A DNA stretch of 64,000 bases from positions 1-64,000 of the forward strand of contig NZ_JAME01000010.1 of NCBI RefSeq assembly GCF_000521865.1, read 5' to 3'. The notes under the pieces are model-generated. The model saw nothing but the letters and a program-made list of their open reading frames with translations. It had not been told where the DNA came from and did not search any database. This document shows, piece after piece, positions 56,832 to 64,000 of the stretch. Both the position numbers and the translations under genes were made by a program. The DNA is from Roseivivax isoporae LMG 25204 (GTDB lineage: Bacteria > Pseudomonadota > Alphaproteobacteria > Rhodobacterales > Rhodobacteraceae). Every line of letters starts with the position of its first letter. The stretch's first letter is position 1.

Positions 56832-58580
56832 ATGACTGCATCCGCCTTCGACAAGGACCTGCCGGGCGACAGCCTCGCCCGTGCCCTCGGCGCCGCACTG
56901 CTGTCCGACGGACCGACCCTCATCTTCGACGCCGCGACGGGCGCGCTGTCGAGCGCCAACGAGGCGGCCCTTTTCCTCCTCGAACTTTGCGAGGACGGGC
57001 TGAGCCACTATCGCTTCGAAACCCTCTGTGCCGTCGATGGCGCGGACGCGGAAACGCTCTGGAGCGAGGTGCGCGACGGGCTCAGGATCCGCTGGCAGGG
57101 CACGCTGACCGCTGTCCTGTCGGGCGACGCGCATGCTGTCGAGATCGTCGCGGCCCGCCTGGCAGACGAGGGCAAGCCCGCGCGCGTCGCCGTGCATGCG
57201 ACGCCCGGTCGCCGGGCGAGCGGACCGGCCGCGCAGGCAAGTGCCGCCTCCGGACCGTTCGACGCAATCGCCGACGTGATCGGTCTCATCGAGTACGATG
57301 CCGACGGCATCGTGACCAATGCGAACGATCGCGCCTGCATGGCGCTCGAGTTCTATGGCACCGGGATGACCGGGCGCGGCCATGACACGCTCTGGCCTCC
57401 GTCGATGAGCCAGTCGCCGGATTACGTGGCCTTCTGGGAAAAGCTGCGACAGGGCCGCATCGTCGAGGGACGTTACCTGCACGTGGGCGCCGAAGGCGGC
57501 CAGATCTGGCTGCAATCGACCTACGTGCCCGTGCGCACCGCCGACGGCCACGTCACGCGCGTGATCCAGTGCCTGATGGACGTGACCGACGACAGCGTCA
57601 GCGCCACCCGGAACCGGGCACAGGTCGAGGCGGTCTGGGCCGCGCTGCCCATCATTGAATACGATGTCGAAGGCTTCGTGCAGCGGGTCACGCCGCGCAT
57701 GCTCGACCTTCTCGGCCGCAAGGAGGAGGAGGTCATCGGCAAGAATTCCCGCCGCCTCATGGATCAGGAATTCGCGCTCGGGAAGGACTTCCTGGCGACC
57801 TGGGAAGGCGCGTTGCGCGGCATCTCGACGTCGATCGACGTGCCGCATGTCGATACCCAGCGCGGCCGCCACTGGACCCGCAGCCGTTTCGTCCCGATCG
57901 TCGACGGCGCCGGCAAGGTCGACCGGGTGGCCGAGATCGCCGTCGACATCCATGCCGACCGGGAAAGCCTCGATCACCTGTCCCTGCGCTACGAGGCGAT
58001 GACGCAGGACATGGCGCTTGTCGACTGGGATCTGTCCGGCAAGCTCGTCCACGCCAACAAGAACTACCTCACTCTCATGAGCATGGACCCGGCCCAGGCG
58101 GTCGGGCGCGAACATCGCACCACCGTGCCGGCCGAATTCGCGTCCTCGCGCCGGTACACGCAGTTCTGGGACCGGCTCGCCCGCGGCGAGACGATCACGG
58201 GCGAGTTCCGCCGCATCACCGACGACGGGCAGGAGGTCTGGTTGCAGAGCAGTTACGTCCCGTTGCGCAACGGAGTGGACGACGCGCTTCAGCAGATCTT
58301 TCTCTTCGCGCGGGACATCACCCGGCTCAAACGCCAACAGATCGACGCCCAGGCGCGGATCGACGCCATCGAGCGGTCGATGGCCGTTGTCGAATTCGAC
58401 CGGGACGGCACCGTCCGCACGGCCAACCAGAACTTCCTCGACACGATGGGATACACCCTCGAGGAGATCAAGGGCAGGCGCCACGCCATGTTCTGCGACA
58501 CCGAGATGGTGAACACCGACCAGTACCGGACCTTCTGGGAACCCCGGTCTTCGACCTGTCGGGGCAGACAAGCCGCGTGA
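56832..58580 (+). CDS. Multi-PAS chemoreceptor, N-terminal fragment ending at a frameshift
   Basis: This 582-residue frame is the front part of a soluble PAS-rich chemotaxis transducer. After a degenerate N-terminal PAS (about 1-110) come three full PAS domains: [40 protein letters not shown]; and [21 protein letters not shown] fourth begins ([20 protein letters not shown]) but breaks after DQYRTFWE. From there the frame reads 15 nonsense residues to a stop. The missing middle of PAS 4 (about 28 residues) and the rest of the receptor continue in another frame at 58577. No membrane segments, so the receptor should be cytosolic. It follows pcl by 85 bases. Confidence 0.8.
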   Translation: MTASAFDKDLPGDSLARALGAALLSDGPTLIFDAATGALSSANEAALFLLELCEDGLSHYRFETLCAVDGADAETLWSEVRDGLRIRWQGTLTAVLSGDAHAVEIVAARLADEGKPARVAVHATPGRRASGPAAQASAASGPFDAIADVIGLIEYDADGIVTNANDRACMALEFYGTGMTGRGHDTLWPPSMSQSPDYVAFWEKLRQGRIVEGRYLHVGAEGGQIWLQSTYVPVRTADGHVTRVIQCLMDVTDDSVSATRNRAQVEAVWAALPIIEYDVEGFVQRVTPRMLDLLGRKEEEVIGKNSRRLMDQEFALGKDFLATWEGALRGISTSIDVPHVDTQRGRHWTRSRFVPIVDGAGKVDRVAEIAVDIHADRESLDHLSLRYEAMTQDMALVDWDLSGKLVHANKNYLTLMSMDPAQAVGREHRTTVPAEFASSRRYTQFWDRLARGETITGEFRRITDDGQEVWLQSSYVPLRNGVDDALQQIFLFARDITRLKRQQIDAQARIDAIERSMAVVEFDRDGTVRTANQNFLDTMGYTLEEIKGRRHAMFCDTEMVNTDQYRTFWEPRSSTCRGRQAA

Positions 58581-59560
58581 TCAAGTTCGCCACCGACATC
58601 ACCCAGGAAAAGCTCCGGACGACCGAGCTTGAAGAGAAATGGGCGGCGGCGCGGCGCGCCCACGCCATCTGCGAGTTCGACATCGAGGGCAAGGTCGTCA
58701 CCGCGAACGACGCCTTCCTGCGCATCGTCGGCTATTCCCTGCGCGAGATCGTCGACCAGCACCACAGCATGTTCTGCACCGCCGACCATGTACGCACGCA
58801 GGACTATCGCGGCTTCTGGCTCGAGGTCGCACGCGGGGAGGCCCGGACCGGAATCTTCCATAACGTCGGCCGCTTCGATCGCGACATCCACCTGCTGGCC
58901 CACTACGACACGTTCCGGGATACGGCGGGGCACGTGGCCGGCGTGGTGATGCTCGCCATCGACGTGACCGAGCACGTCGCGCTGCGCCGGGAAATCGAAC
59001 AGCGCGCGATCGCGGTGCGGACCGAGGTCGAGAGCATTCTCGTCGCGAACGACCGGATCCGGACCGGCGCGCAGGCGCTGGACCACGCCCTCGGAGCCCA
59101 CACCGCGACCCTGTCCGAGGGTGGCGCCCTGCTCTCTGCCGGGGTCGAGAGCATGTCGGGCGCGAGCCGCGCGATGGAGAAGATCTCGGAAATCGTGAAG
59201 GTCGTGGGAGAGATTGCTGTCCAGACGAACCTCCTCGCATTCAATGCCGCGATCGAGGCCGCACGCGCAGGCGAATACGGCGTGGGCTTCTCCATCGTGG
59301 CGGACGAGGTCCGCAAGCTGGCGGAGCGGAACGCCGATGCCGCGCGCGACATCGTGCGGGAACTCGAGATCGCCTCGGACAGTCTCGGGCGCACCACCGG
59401 TGGCGCCCGGCAGACGATCGACATCGTCCGCCAGACCGCGGCACAGCTCGGCGACAGCAAGGGCAGCATCTCCGGGCTTTTCGAGAACTGCGGGCTTCAG
59501 ACGGTCTCCATCGACCGGATCAGTTCGGTCGTGCGGGCGATCGGGGACACTGCCACATGA
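58577..59560 (+). CDS. Multi-PAS chemoreceptor, C-terminal fragment with MCP signalling domain
   Basis: This 327-residue frame is the back part of the receptor. It begins with the last strand of PAS 4 ([14 protein letters not shown], preceded in frame by [11 protein letters not shown]), then a complete PAS 5 ([20 protein letters not shown] to IDVTEHVAL). A methyl-accepting signalling domain follows with the tip [20 protein letters not shown] and [20 protein letters not shown]. The hairpin tip contacts CheA and CheW. The GTG at 58577 is probably not a natural start. The ATGA overlap with the CheW gene suggests coupling. Whether the split is real or a sequencing error cannot be told here. Confidence 0.8.
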   Translation: MIKFATDITQEKLRTTELEEKWAAARRAHAICEFDIEGKVVTANDAFLRIVGYSLREIVDQHHSMFCTADHVRTQDYRGFWLEVARGEARTGIFHNVGRFDRDIHLLAHYDTFRDTAGHVAGVVMLAIDVTEHVALRREIEQRAIAVRTEVESILVANDRIRTGAQALDHALGAHTATLSEGGALLSAGVESMSGASRAMEKISEIVKVVGEIAVQTNLLAFNAAIEAARAGEYGVGFSIVADEVRKLAERNADAARDIVRELEIASDSLGRTTGGARQTIDIVRQTAAQLGDSKGSISGLFENCGLQTVSIDRISSVVRAIGDTAT

Positions 59561-61137
59561 GAGGTACAGCAGAACCGGCTCCCCCGCTTCTCCCACAGAC
59601 CGCCCCGGACGCAGGCGCGCCTTCGGCACCCGCGCCACGTGAGGCCGGGGTCGGCCCGGACGCTTCGGAGACCGTTCCGCCGGCGCAGCCCTCGACGGAG
59701 CTGCCAGGCCCGGCTCTTCCGGTGCCGCGGCTCGATTTCGGACTGCTCGACATCGGTCGGCACCGGATCGCGATCGGCATCGAACACCTGTCCGAGGTCT
59801 GTCTCGTCCAGGGGATCGTTCCGATGCTCTGCGGCCGTCCGGAGGTGTTCGGTCTCATCAACCTGCGCGGCGCGATGATCCCGGTGCTCGACCCCCACGT
59901 CCTGTGCGGCATGCCCCGCGCGGAGCAACCGCCGACCATTGCTGCCATCCTGGAACGTGACGGGCGCGCCCTGGCTCTCGGCATCGACCGGATAAACGGG
60001 ATCGCTGAGATCGCGGCGGACGACATCCAGACACTCTACCACGACGCGGACCGGGCCGGGGTCATGACGGGCGGCTTCCTGCACGAGCGCGACACGGTCA
60101 GCATCCTCGACCCCGCGCGCATCTTCGCCAGGCCAGACCTGCCCGCCTCGGGCGCCGTCCTGCGCGCGCGCCGCGTGGCCGCCAGCGAGGACGCGCGTGC
60201 CTTCCTGATCTTCGCCGTCGGCGGGGCGCAGTTCGGGCTCGAGGCGATCCGCATCTTCGGAACCGTGCCGCGGCAGGCCATCACCCGCGACGCGCTGACC
60301 TGCGGCGCCTGCCTCGGATCGATCCGGTACCACGACCGGCGCGTGCCGGTCATGGCCGCGGGCCAGGTCTTCGGCCTCGGACGGCGCGCGGTGCCGGACC
60401 GGCCCGAAGTGGTCGTCATGCGCTTTCCGGGCGAGCGGCTCGTCGGTTTTGCCGTCGACGTAATCTGCCGCATCCGGCTCGTGCGCGACGGCGAGACGCG
60501 CGGAACCGCGGGCATCTTCGGGGGCACCGGCCGCCTGTTCTCGAAGGCTCTCGTCGACCCTGACGGCGAACAGACCTTCCTGCTCGACGCCGATGCGCTC
60601 GAGCAGGACACGGACCTGCACCGCGCGGCACTGCTGTCGGACCCTCCGGTTCCGGACGCAGGCCGCGCCGCGCCGCCGGACGGCACGGTGCAGGTCGCGG
60701 GCGGGACCGTGATCCACGAGGCACTGCGGCACGTGGTCTTCCACGCCGGACGGCTGCTGGCCACACCGATCCTGCAGCTCGTGCACATCGTCGAGCCGCC
60801 GACCAAGCTGACCCCGGTCGAGGCGCACGGCAGCCCGCTTCTCGGCCTCTTCTCGGTCGACGGTCTGATCGTGCCGCTGGTCTCGCTCGCGCGTCTTATC
60901 GGCGCACGTCCCGCCGTCGATCCGCCCCGCGCCCGCGTGCTGCTCGTCGGACCCGCCGCGCGACGCATCGGCTTCCTGGTCGACAGCGTCGACGGGATCG
61001 AGACGTCGACCTGGTGGGCGGAGAAGGACACGGACCTCCTCGCGGCGCACGGCGTCGTCAAGCTGCGCTCGCCCGATCGCAAGTCGCTCGTCCCGCGGGT
61101 CGACCTGGAACGCCTGGCGACGGAGCTCGTGTTCTAG
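59557..61137 (+). CDS. Protein with three CheW-like domains
   Basis: The 526-residue protein has a Pro/Ala-rich N terminus (about 1-60) and three CheW-like modules. Module 1 (about 63-190) has [20 protein letters not shown] and [15 protein letters not shown]. Module 2 (about 210-345) has [20 protein letters not shown] and [16 protein letters not shown]. Module 3 (about 385-526) has [33 protein letters not shown] and [20 protein letters not shown]. CheW domains dock receptors to CheA, so this protein could cross-link receptor arrays. It overlaps the receptor gene by 4 bases. No CheA gene is in the window. The order receptor, CheW, gvpN is striking. Confidence 0.87.
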   Translation: MRGTAEPAPPLLPQTAPDAGAPSAPAPREAGVGPDASETVPPAQPSTELPGPALPVPRLDFGLLDIGRHRIAIGIEHLSEVCLVQGIVPMLCGRPEVFGLINLRGAMIPVLDPHVLCGMPRAEQPPTIAAILERDGRALALGIDRINGIAEIAADDIQTLYHDADRAGVMTGGFLHERDTVSILDPARIFARPDLPASGAVLRARRVAASEDARAFLIFAVGGAQFGLEAIRIFGTVPRQAITRDALTCGACLGSIRYHDRRVPVMAAGQVFGLGRRAVPDRPEVVVMRFPGERLVGFAVDVICRIRLVRDGETRGTAGIFGGTGRLFSKALVDPDGEQTFLLDADALEQDTDLHRAALLSDPPVPDAGRAAPPDGTVQVAGGTVIHEALRHVVFHAGRLLATPILQLVHIVEPPTKLTPVEAHGSPLLGLFSVDGLIVPLVSLARLIGARPAVDPPRARVLLVGPAARRIGFLVDSVDGIETSTWWAEKDTDLLAAHGVVKLRSPDRKSLVPRVDLERLATELVF

Positions 61138-61237
61138 CGCCCGTATCCTTGCCCGAGATCCTGCGGGACGCGGTTAAGACGCCGGAAATCAGAATCATCC
61201 TAGGCTGACACAGCCTGCAACCTGACGGGACACGCCC

Positions 61238-62161
61238 TTGACCGATCCAGTATCAAACACGGCAGATGCGCCGCTCGTCACAGATGGTCCGTGGACCGGC
61301 CTCGACCGCGGCCGCCATTTCTTCGAAAATGTCGAGATCGCGTCATTGCTCGACCGGGCGCGGCGCTACGTGCGCGCCGGCGTGTGCGTGCATTTCAGCG
61401 GCCCCGCCGGGCTCGGCAAGACCTCGCTGGCACTGCGTCTCGCGCGGTCGCTCGGACGACCGGTCGCGTTCATGGCCGGAAACGACTGGTTGAACGCGCA
61501 GGATTTCATCGGCCGCAGCGTCGGCCAGTCCATGTCGACGCTCGTGGACCGGTACGTCCAGACGGTGCGGCGCACCGAGAGCGACGTGCGCGCACACTGG
61601 CGAGATTCGATCCTCGCCAGCGCCATGACGCGTGGCGACACGCTCGTCTACGACGAGTTCACCCGCGCCGCGCCCGAGGCGAACGCGATCCTCCTGTCCG
61701 TCCTCGAGGAAGGCGTGCTCGTCTCCACCGATCCCGCGAATCCGCGCACCTACCTGCAGGCGCATCCCGACTTCCGCGTCATCCTGACCTCGAACCCCCA
61801 CGATTATGTCGCGGTGAACGGCGCCCCGGATGCGCTTCTCGACCGGCTCGTCACGTTCCCCCTCGACCGCCTCTCGTCCGAGACGGTCGCGGGCATCGTG
61901 GCCGCGCGGAGCGGACTGCCGCCCGCGGAGACGCGGCGCATCGTCGCTCTGGTGGATGCGCTCCGCCGCGATCGCGCCGACCGGCATGCCGCATCAATGC
62001 GCGCCGCCATCCTCATCGCGCGCATCATCGCGTCCGAGCGGACGGGCTTTCGTGGCGAGGACATCCTGCTGCAGGTCGCCACGGATGTCCTCGTCGGTCG
62101 CGGTCTCGCCGCGACGGCGGCAGAGGTCGCCGCCGCCCTGCGTCCCGGGGCGGCCGCGTGA
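61238..62161 (+). CDS. gvpN: Gas vesicle ATPase GvpN
   Basis: GvpN is an AAA+ (MoxR-like) ATPase needed for gas vesicle growth. The 307-residue protein has the Walker A motif FSGPAGLGKTSLALRLARSL and Walker B region DTLVYDEFTRAAPEANAILL. VILTSNPHDYVAVNGAPDAL is the sensor-1 and arginine-region block. The start is TTG at 61238 with GACGGGA upstream; no ATG precedes the Walker A motif in frame. It is 100 bases after the CheW-like gene, so an internal promoter is possible in that gap. Confidence 0.94.
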   Translation: MTDPVSNTADAPLVTDGPWTGLDRGRHFFENVEIASLLDRARRYVRAGVCVHFSGPAGLGKTSLALRLARSLGRPVAFMAGNDWLNAQDFIGRSVGQSMSTLVDRYVQTVRRTESDVRAHWRDSILASAMTRGDTLVYDEFTRAAPEANAILLSVLEEGVLVSTDPANPRTYLQAHPDFRVILTSNPHDYVAVNGAPDALLDRLVTFPLDRLSSETVAGIVAARSGLPPAETRRIVALVDALRRDRADRHAASMRAAILIARIIASERTGFRGEDILLQVATDVLVGRGLAATAAEVAAALRPGAAA

Positions 62162-62207
62162 ACCCGCTCCGGCTTCCCGATCCCGTCACGACGAGGAGAC
62201 GCCTGCC

Positions 62208-62432
62208 GTGAACCGCCCGATTTCCGCCCTGCCGAAACGCCCGGCGCGCGGCACCGCGCGTACCGCCCGCACGCGCAAGGATGCGGCGATCCACCTTGTC
62301 CGGCTCGAGTTCGACATCGGCCGCCTGGCCGACGGGATCGCTCAGGTGGAACGGCGCCGCGACCTCTATGCCGCGGAGCTCGCCGTCAAGACGCGCGAGC
62401 GCTCCCGCCTTCTCGGCATCCTCGGGGCCTGA
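62208..62432 (+). CDS. Small unknown protein in the gas vesicle operon
   Basis: The 74-residue protein has a basic N terminus (NRPISALPKRPARGTARTAR) followed by a helix predicted to be a coiled coil: LVRLEFDIGRLADGIAQVER and RRDLYAAELAVKTRERSRLL. The start is GTG at 62208 with CGAGGAG upstream. Short coiled-coil proteins occur in other gvp clusters, but I cannot place this in a named Gvp family. It lies 46 bases after gvpN and 4 bases before gvpO. Confidence 0.7.
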   Translation: MNRPISALPKRPARGTARTARTRKDAAIHLVRLEFDIGRLADGIAQVERRRDLYAAELAVKTRERSRLLGILGA

Positions 62433-62436
62433 CCGC

Positions 62437-62745
62437 ATGGTGGAGCAACCGAGGACCGATGCCTTCCGCGCCGCGGGCGCGCGCCCGCTCACGCTGGCGC
62501 AGGCCCTTGCCCGCGGGCGCGCGGCCATGGCGGAGATCACGACCGCCCCGATCGATGCCGTGACCCGGTTCGAGGCCGAATCGGACGGAGGTTGGCACGC
62601 GGTGATCGACGTGATCGAGGTGCCGGCGCGCATGGGCGACAACGACCTCCTGTGCACCTACGACATCGCCCTCGACGCCCAGGGCGACCTCGCGGGCTTC
62701 AGACGGACCGCGCGTTACCACCGCGAGGACGGGATCCCGGCATGA
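62437..62745 (+). CDS. gvpO: Gas vesicle protein GvpO
   Basis: The 102-residue protein matches the GvpO family: [20 protein letters not shown], a helix, then [20 protein letters not shown] and [20 protein letters not shown]. The Tyr-Glu-containing central strand region and the position after gvpN are typical. GvpO is required for vesicle formation in several organisms though its mechanism is unclear. It overlaps the next gene by 4 bases. Confidence 0.9.
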   Translation: MVEQPRTDAFRAAGARPLTLAQALARGRAAMAEITTAPIDAVTRFEAESDGGWHAVIDVIEVPARMGDNDLLCTYDIALDAQGDLAGFRRTARYHREDGIPA

Positions 62746-63062
62746 GCTTCCAGATGCAGAGCCCGATCCATCACGACAGCCTCGCCGACGTGCTGGAGCG
62801 CATCCTCGACAAGGGAATCGTGATCGCCGGCGACGTGTCGATCTCGCTGGTGGGAATCGAACTCCTCACGATCCGGCTGCGCCTGTTGATCGCGACGGTC
62901 GACAAGGCTCGCGAGCTCGGGATCAACTGGTGGGAGCGCGATCCCGCGCTGTGCACGAACGCCGAGGAACTTGCGACCAGGAACGCTGCGCTCGAGGACC
63001 GGATCGGGCGTCTCGAGGCGGAACTCGCGCGCCGCGATGCAGCGTCGGAGGTCGCGCGATGA
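62742..63062 (+). CDS. gvpJ: GvpA-family gas vesicle protein, GvpJ type
   Basis: The 106-residue protein carries the GvpA-like fold: [20 protein letters not shown] and [36 protein letters not shown] then follows, typical of GvpJ rather than of GvpA. The C-terminal 35 residues form a coiled coil ([19 protein letters not shown]). GvpJ is a minor shell or nucleation component. ATGA overlaps exist on both sides. GvpA itself, the main shell protein, is not in the window and may lie beyond the right edge. Confidence 0.88.
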   Translation: MSFQMQSPIHHDSLADVLERILDKGIVIAGDVSISLVGIELLTIRLRLLIATVDKARELGINWWERDPALCTNAEELATRNAALEDRIGRLEAELARRDAASEVAR

Positions 63063-63631
63063 CCGAGGATCCGAAGCGCCGTTTCGACGAGGTGCGTCAG
63101 GAGATCGACCTGCGCCTCAATGGGCTCCTTGGGGAACTCGGCCGCTCGCTCACGGAGGTGCTGGGCCGGCTCGACGATGGTCAGGGCGAGATCCGCCGCG
63201 AACACTTTTTCCAGTCGGGAGACGGCGGCGTGCGGGCCAGCGCAGGCCTGCGCGTCCGGGTGGGCGGCCTCGCCGCGGAGCGCACCACCGCCGCGCACGC
63301 GCAGCGCTCCCCGGCACGGCAGGCCCGAGCCGCCGAGGCCGGGGACATGCCCCAAGGTCAGCCGTCGGCGCCGGCCGCACGCGACATCGCGGCGACGGTG
63401 CTCATGGAACGCGGGCTCTGGAGCCTCAGCGCCGACCTGCCAGGAATGACCGAGCGCGACGTGACGCTCTCGGAAAAGGACGGACGTCTCGTCATCACCG
63501 CGGCGTCGCGCGGCCGGCGCTACGAGGGCACGTTCGACAAGCCCGCCGGGCTTGCGCTGGATGACATCGCGCTGTCGGTCCGCAATGGCATCCTCGACCT
63601 GACGGCATCGCTGCCGGAGGACACGGAATGA
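63059..63631 (+). CDS. gvpH: GvpH-like small heat-shock protein
   Basis: The 190-residue protein has an N-terminal region beginning [20 protein letters not shown] with a gas-vesicle-type helix [17 protein letters not shown], a variable linker, and a C-terminal Hsp20/alpha-crystallin-like domain (about 115-190: [53 protein letters not shown]). Hsp20-like Gvp proteins (GvpH) are thought to chaperone vesicle proteins. Overlaps of 4 bases join it to gvpJ and to the GvpF/L gene. Confidence 0.85.
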   Translation: MTEDPKRRFDEVRQEIDLRLNGLLGELGRSLTEVLGRLDDGQGEIRREHFFQSGDGGVRASAGLRVRVGGLAAERTTAAHAQRSPARQARAAEAGDMPQGQPSAPAARDIAATVLMERGLWSLSADLPGMTERDVTLSEKDGRLVITAASRGRRYEGTFDKPAGLALDDIALSVRNGILDLTASLPEDTE

Positions 63632-64000
63632 CCTATCTCTACGGCCTCCTGTCGCCGGACGCGGACCCGGGCCCGGCGCAGTTCGACGGGATCGAGGGCG
63701 TGACCGGCGAAGTCCGGCTGAGCCGGCTGCCACAGGGCGTGCTGATCCACGCAGACCACGACGGGTCGGACATCCGTCCGAAACGGCGCAACCTTCTCGC
63801 CCATGCCCGCATCCTCGAACGGGCACTCGGCATGGGAACGGTGCTGCCCATGCGCTTCGGGATGGTCGCGCACGACCTGCCCGCCGTGGCCGCGGCGCTC
63901 GCAGGTCAGCAGGACCGGCTCGCCGCCGAGATGATCCGCCTGCAGAATGCCGTCGAGTTCGGCATCCGCGTGGAGTTCGAGCGAGCGCCGGCCCTGCAAT
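63628..64000 (+). CDS. GvpF/GvpL family gas vesicle protein, 5' part
   Basis: Only the first 124 residues are in the window; the frame is open at the right edge. [40 protein letters not shown] and LPMRFGMVAHDLPAVAAAL are the N-terminal blocks of GvpF/GvpL proteins, accessory factors in vesicle assembly found in the vesicle or its nucleation complex. F and L cannot be told apart here. ATGA overlaps the GvpH-like gene. Confidence 0.9.
   Translation, partial: MTYLYGLLSPDADPGPAQFDGIEGVTGEVRLSRLPQGVLIHADHDGSDIRPKRRNLLAHARILERALGMGTVLPMRFGMVAHDLPAVAAALAGQQDRLAAEMIRLQNAVEFGIRVEFERAPALQ

Noticed and set aside
58577-59560. The C-terminal receptor frame as an independent short MCP gene
   Set aside because: Its first residues are the middle of a PAS domain that starts in the previous frame, and there is no ribosome site before the GTG, so it is better read as part of a split gene.

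Overview
The window reads as chromosome of a high-GC alphaproteobacterium of the Rhodobacteraceae, probably from a marine or saline habitat. Support comes from the gene families: a Rhodobacter sphaeroides-type photoactive yellow protein, a beta-hydroxyaspartate cycle operon, a DddL-type DMSP lyase, a TctCBA/TctDE tricarboxylate system, membrane-bound PuuD urate oxidation and gas vesicle genes. Coding density is very high. Many neighbouring genes overlap by 4 bases (ATGA or GTGA). I saw no rRNA, tRNA, insertion sequence or CRISPR array. Many long antisense open frames exist because of the base composition and were left out.

1-16.2 kb: a partial RsmB-like rRNA methyltransferase and a divergent DksA/TraR zinc-finger protein. 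A tight six-gene alpha-glucan/trehalose operon follows: glgE, a treS-maltokinase fusion, glgB, glgX, treZ and treY. A 2-hydroxyacid dehydrogenase and a single-domain globin come next. 16.2-20.4 kb: a LuxR-type response regulator, divergent from a periplasmic sulfite-oxidase-fold protein that lacks the molybdenum-ligand cysteine and a hybrid histidine kinase. 20.4-26.4 kb: sugar-acid catabolism genes (SDR, IlvD/Edd-type dehydratase, KDG-kinase-like, FAD-linked D-2-hydroxyacid dehydrogenase) and a DUF808 membrane protein. 26.6-31.5 kb: gltX, lysS and a divalent-anion transporter. 31.6-38.0 kb: tctCBA, divergent from tctD-tctE and a third gene for a solute-binding protein.

38-51.4 kb is a nitrogen and C2 block. 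Urate oxidase PuuD, UraH, a PuuE-UraD fusion, AllE, AllA and a purine permease lead from urate towards glyoxylate and urea. The allantoate amidohydrolase is not in the window. The bhcR/bhcABCD genes would take glyoxylate to oxaloacetate through the beta-hydroxyaspartate cycle. A DddL DMSP lyase sits between the two sets.

51.4-64 kb is the most unusual part. A single-direction run holds an unknown gene, pyp, two unknown genes, pcl (chromophore activation), a soluble multi-PAS chemoreceptor now split by a frameshift, a triple-CheW protein and then gvpN, a small unknown gene, gvpO, gvpJ, an Hsp20-like gvpH and gvpF/L (cut by the window edge). A divergent three-gene set of unknown proteins faces it. 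By eye, three unknown proteins around pyp (52735-53232, 54452-55015 and 55012-55509) share one small domain pattern. I infer a candidate light-responsive system linking a PYP photoreceptor, chemotaxis-type signalling and buoyancy. The main gas vesicle structural gene gvpA and the tyrosine ammonia lyase gene for the chromophore are not in the window.
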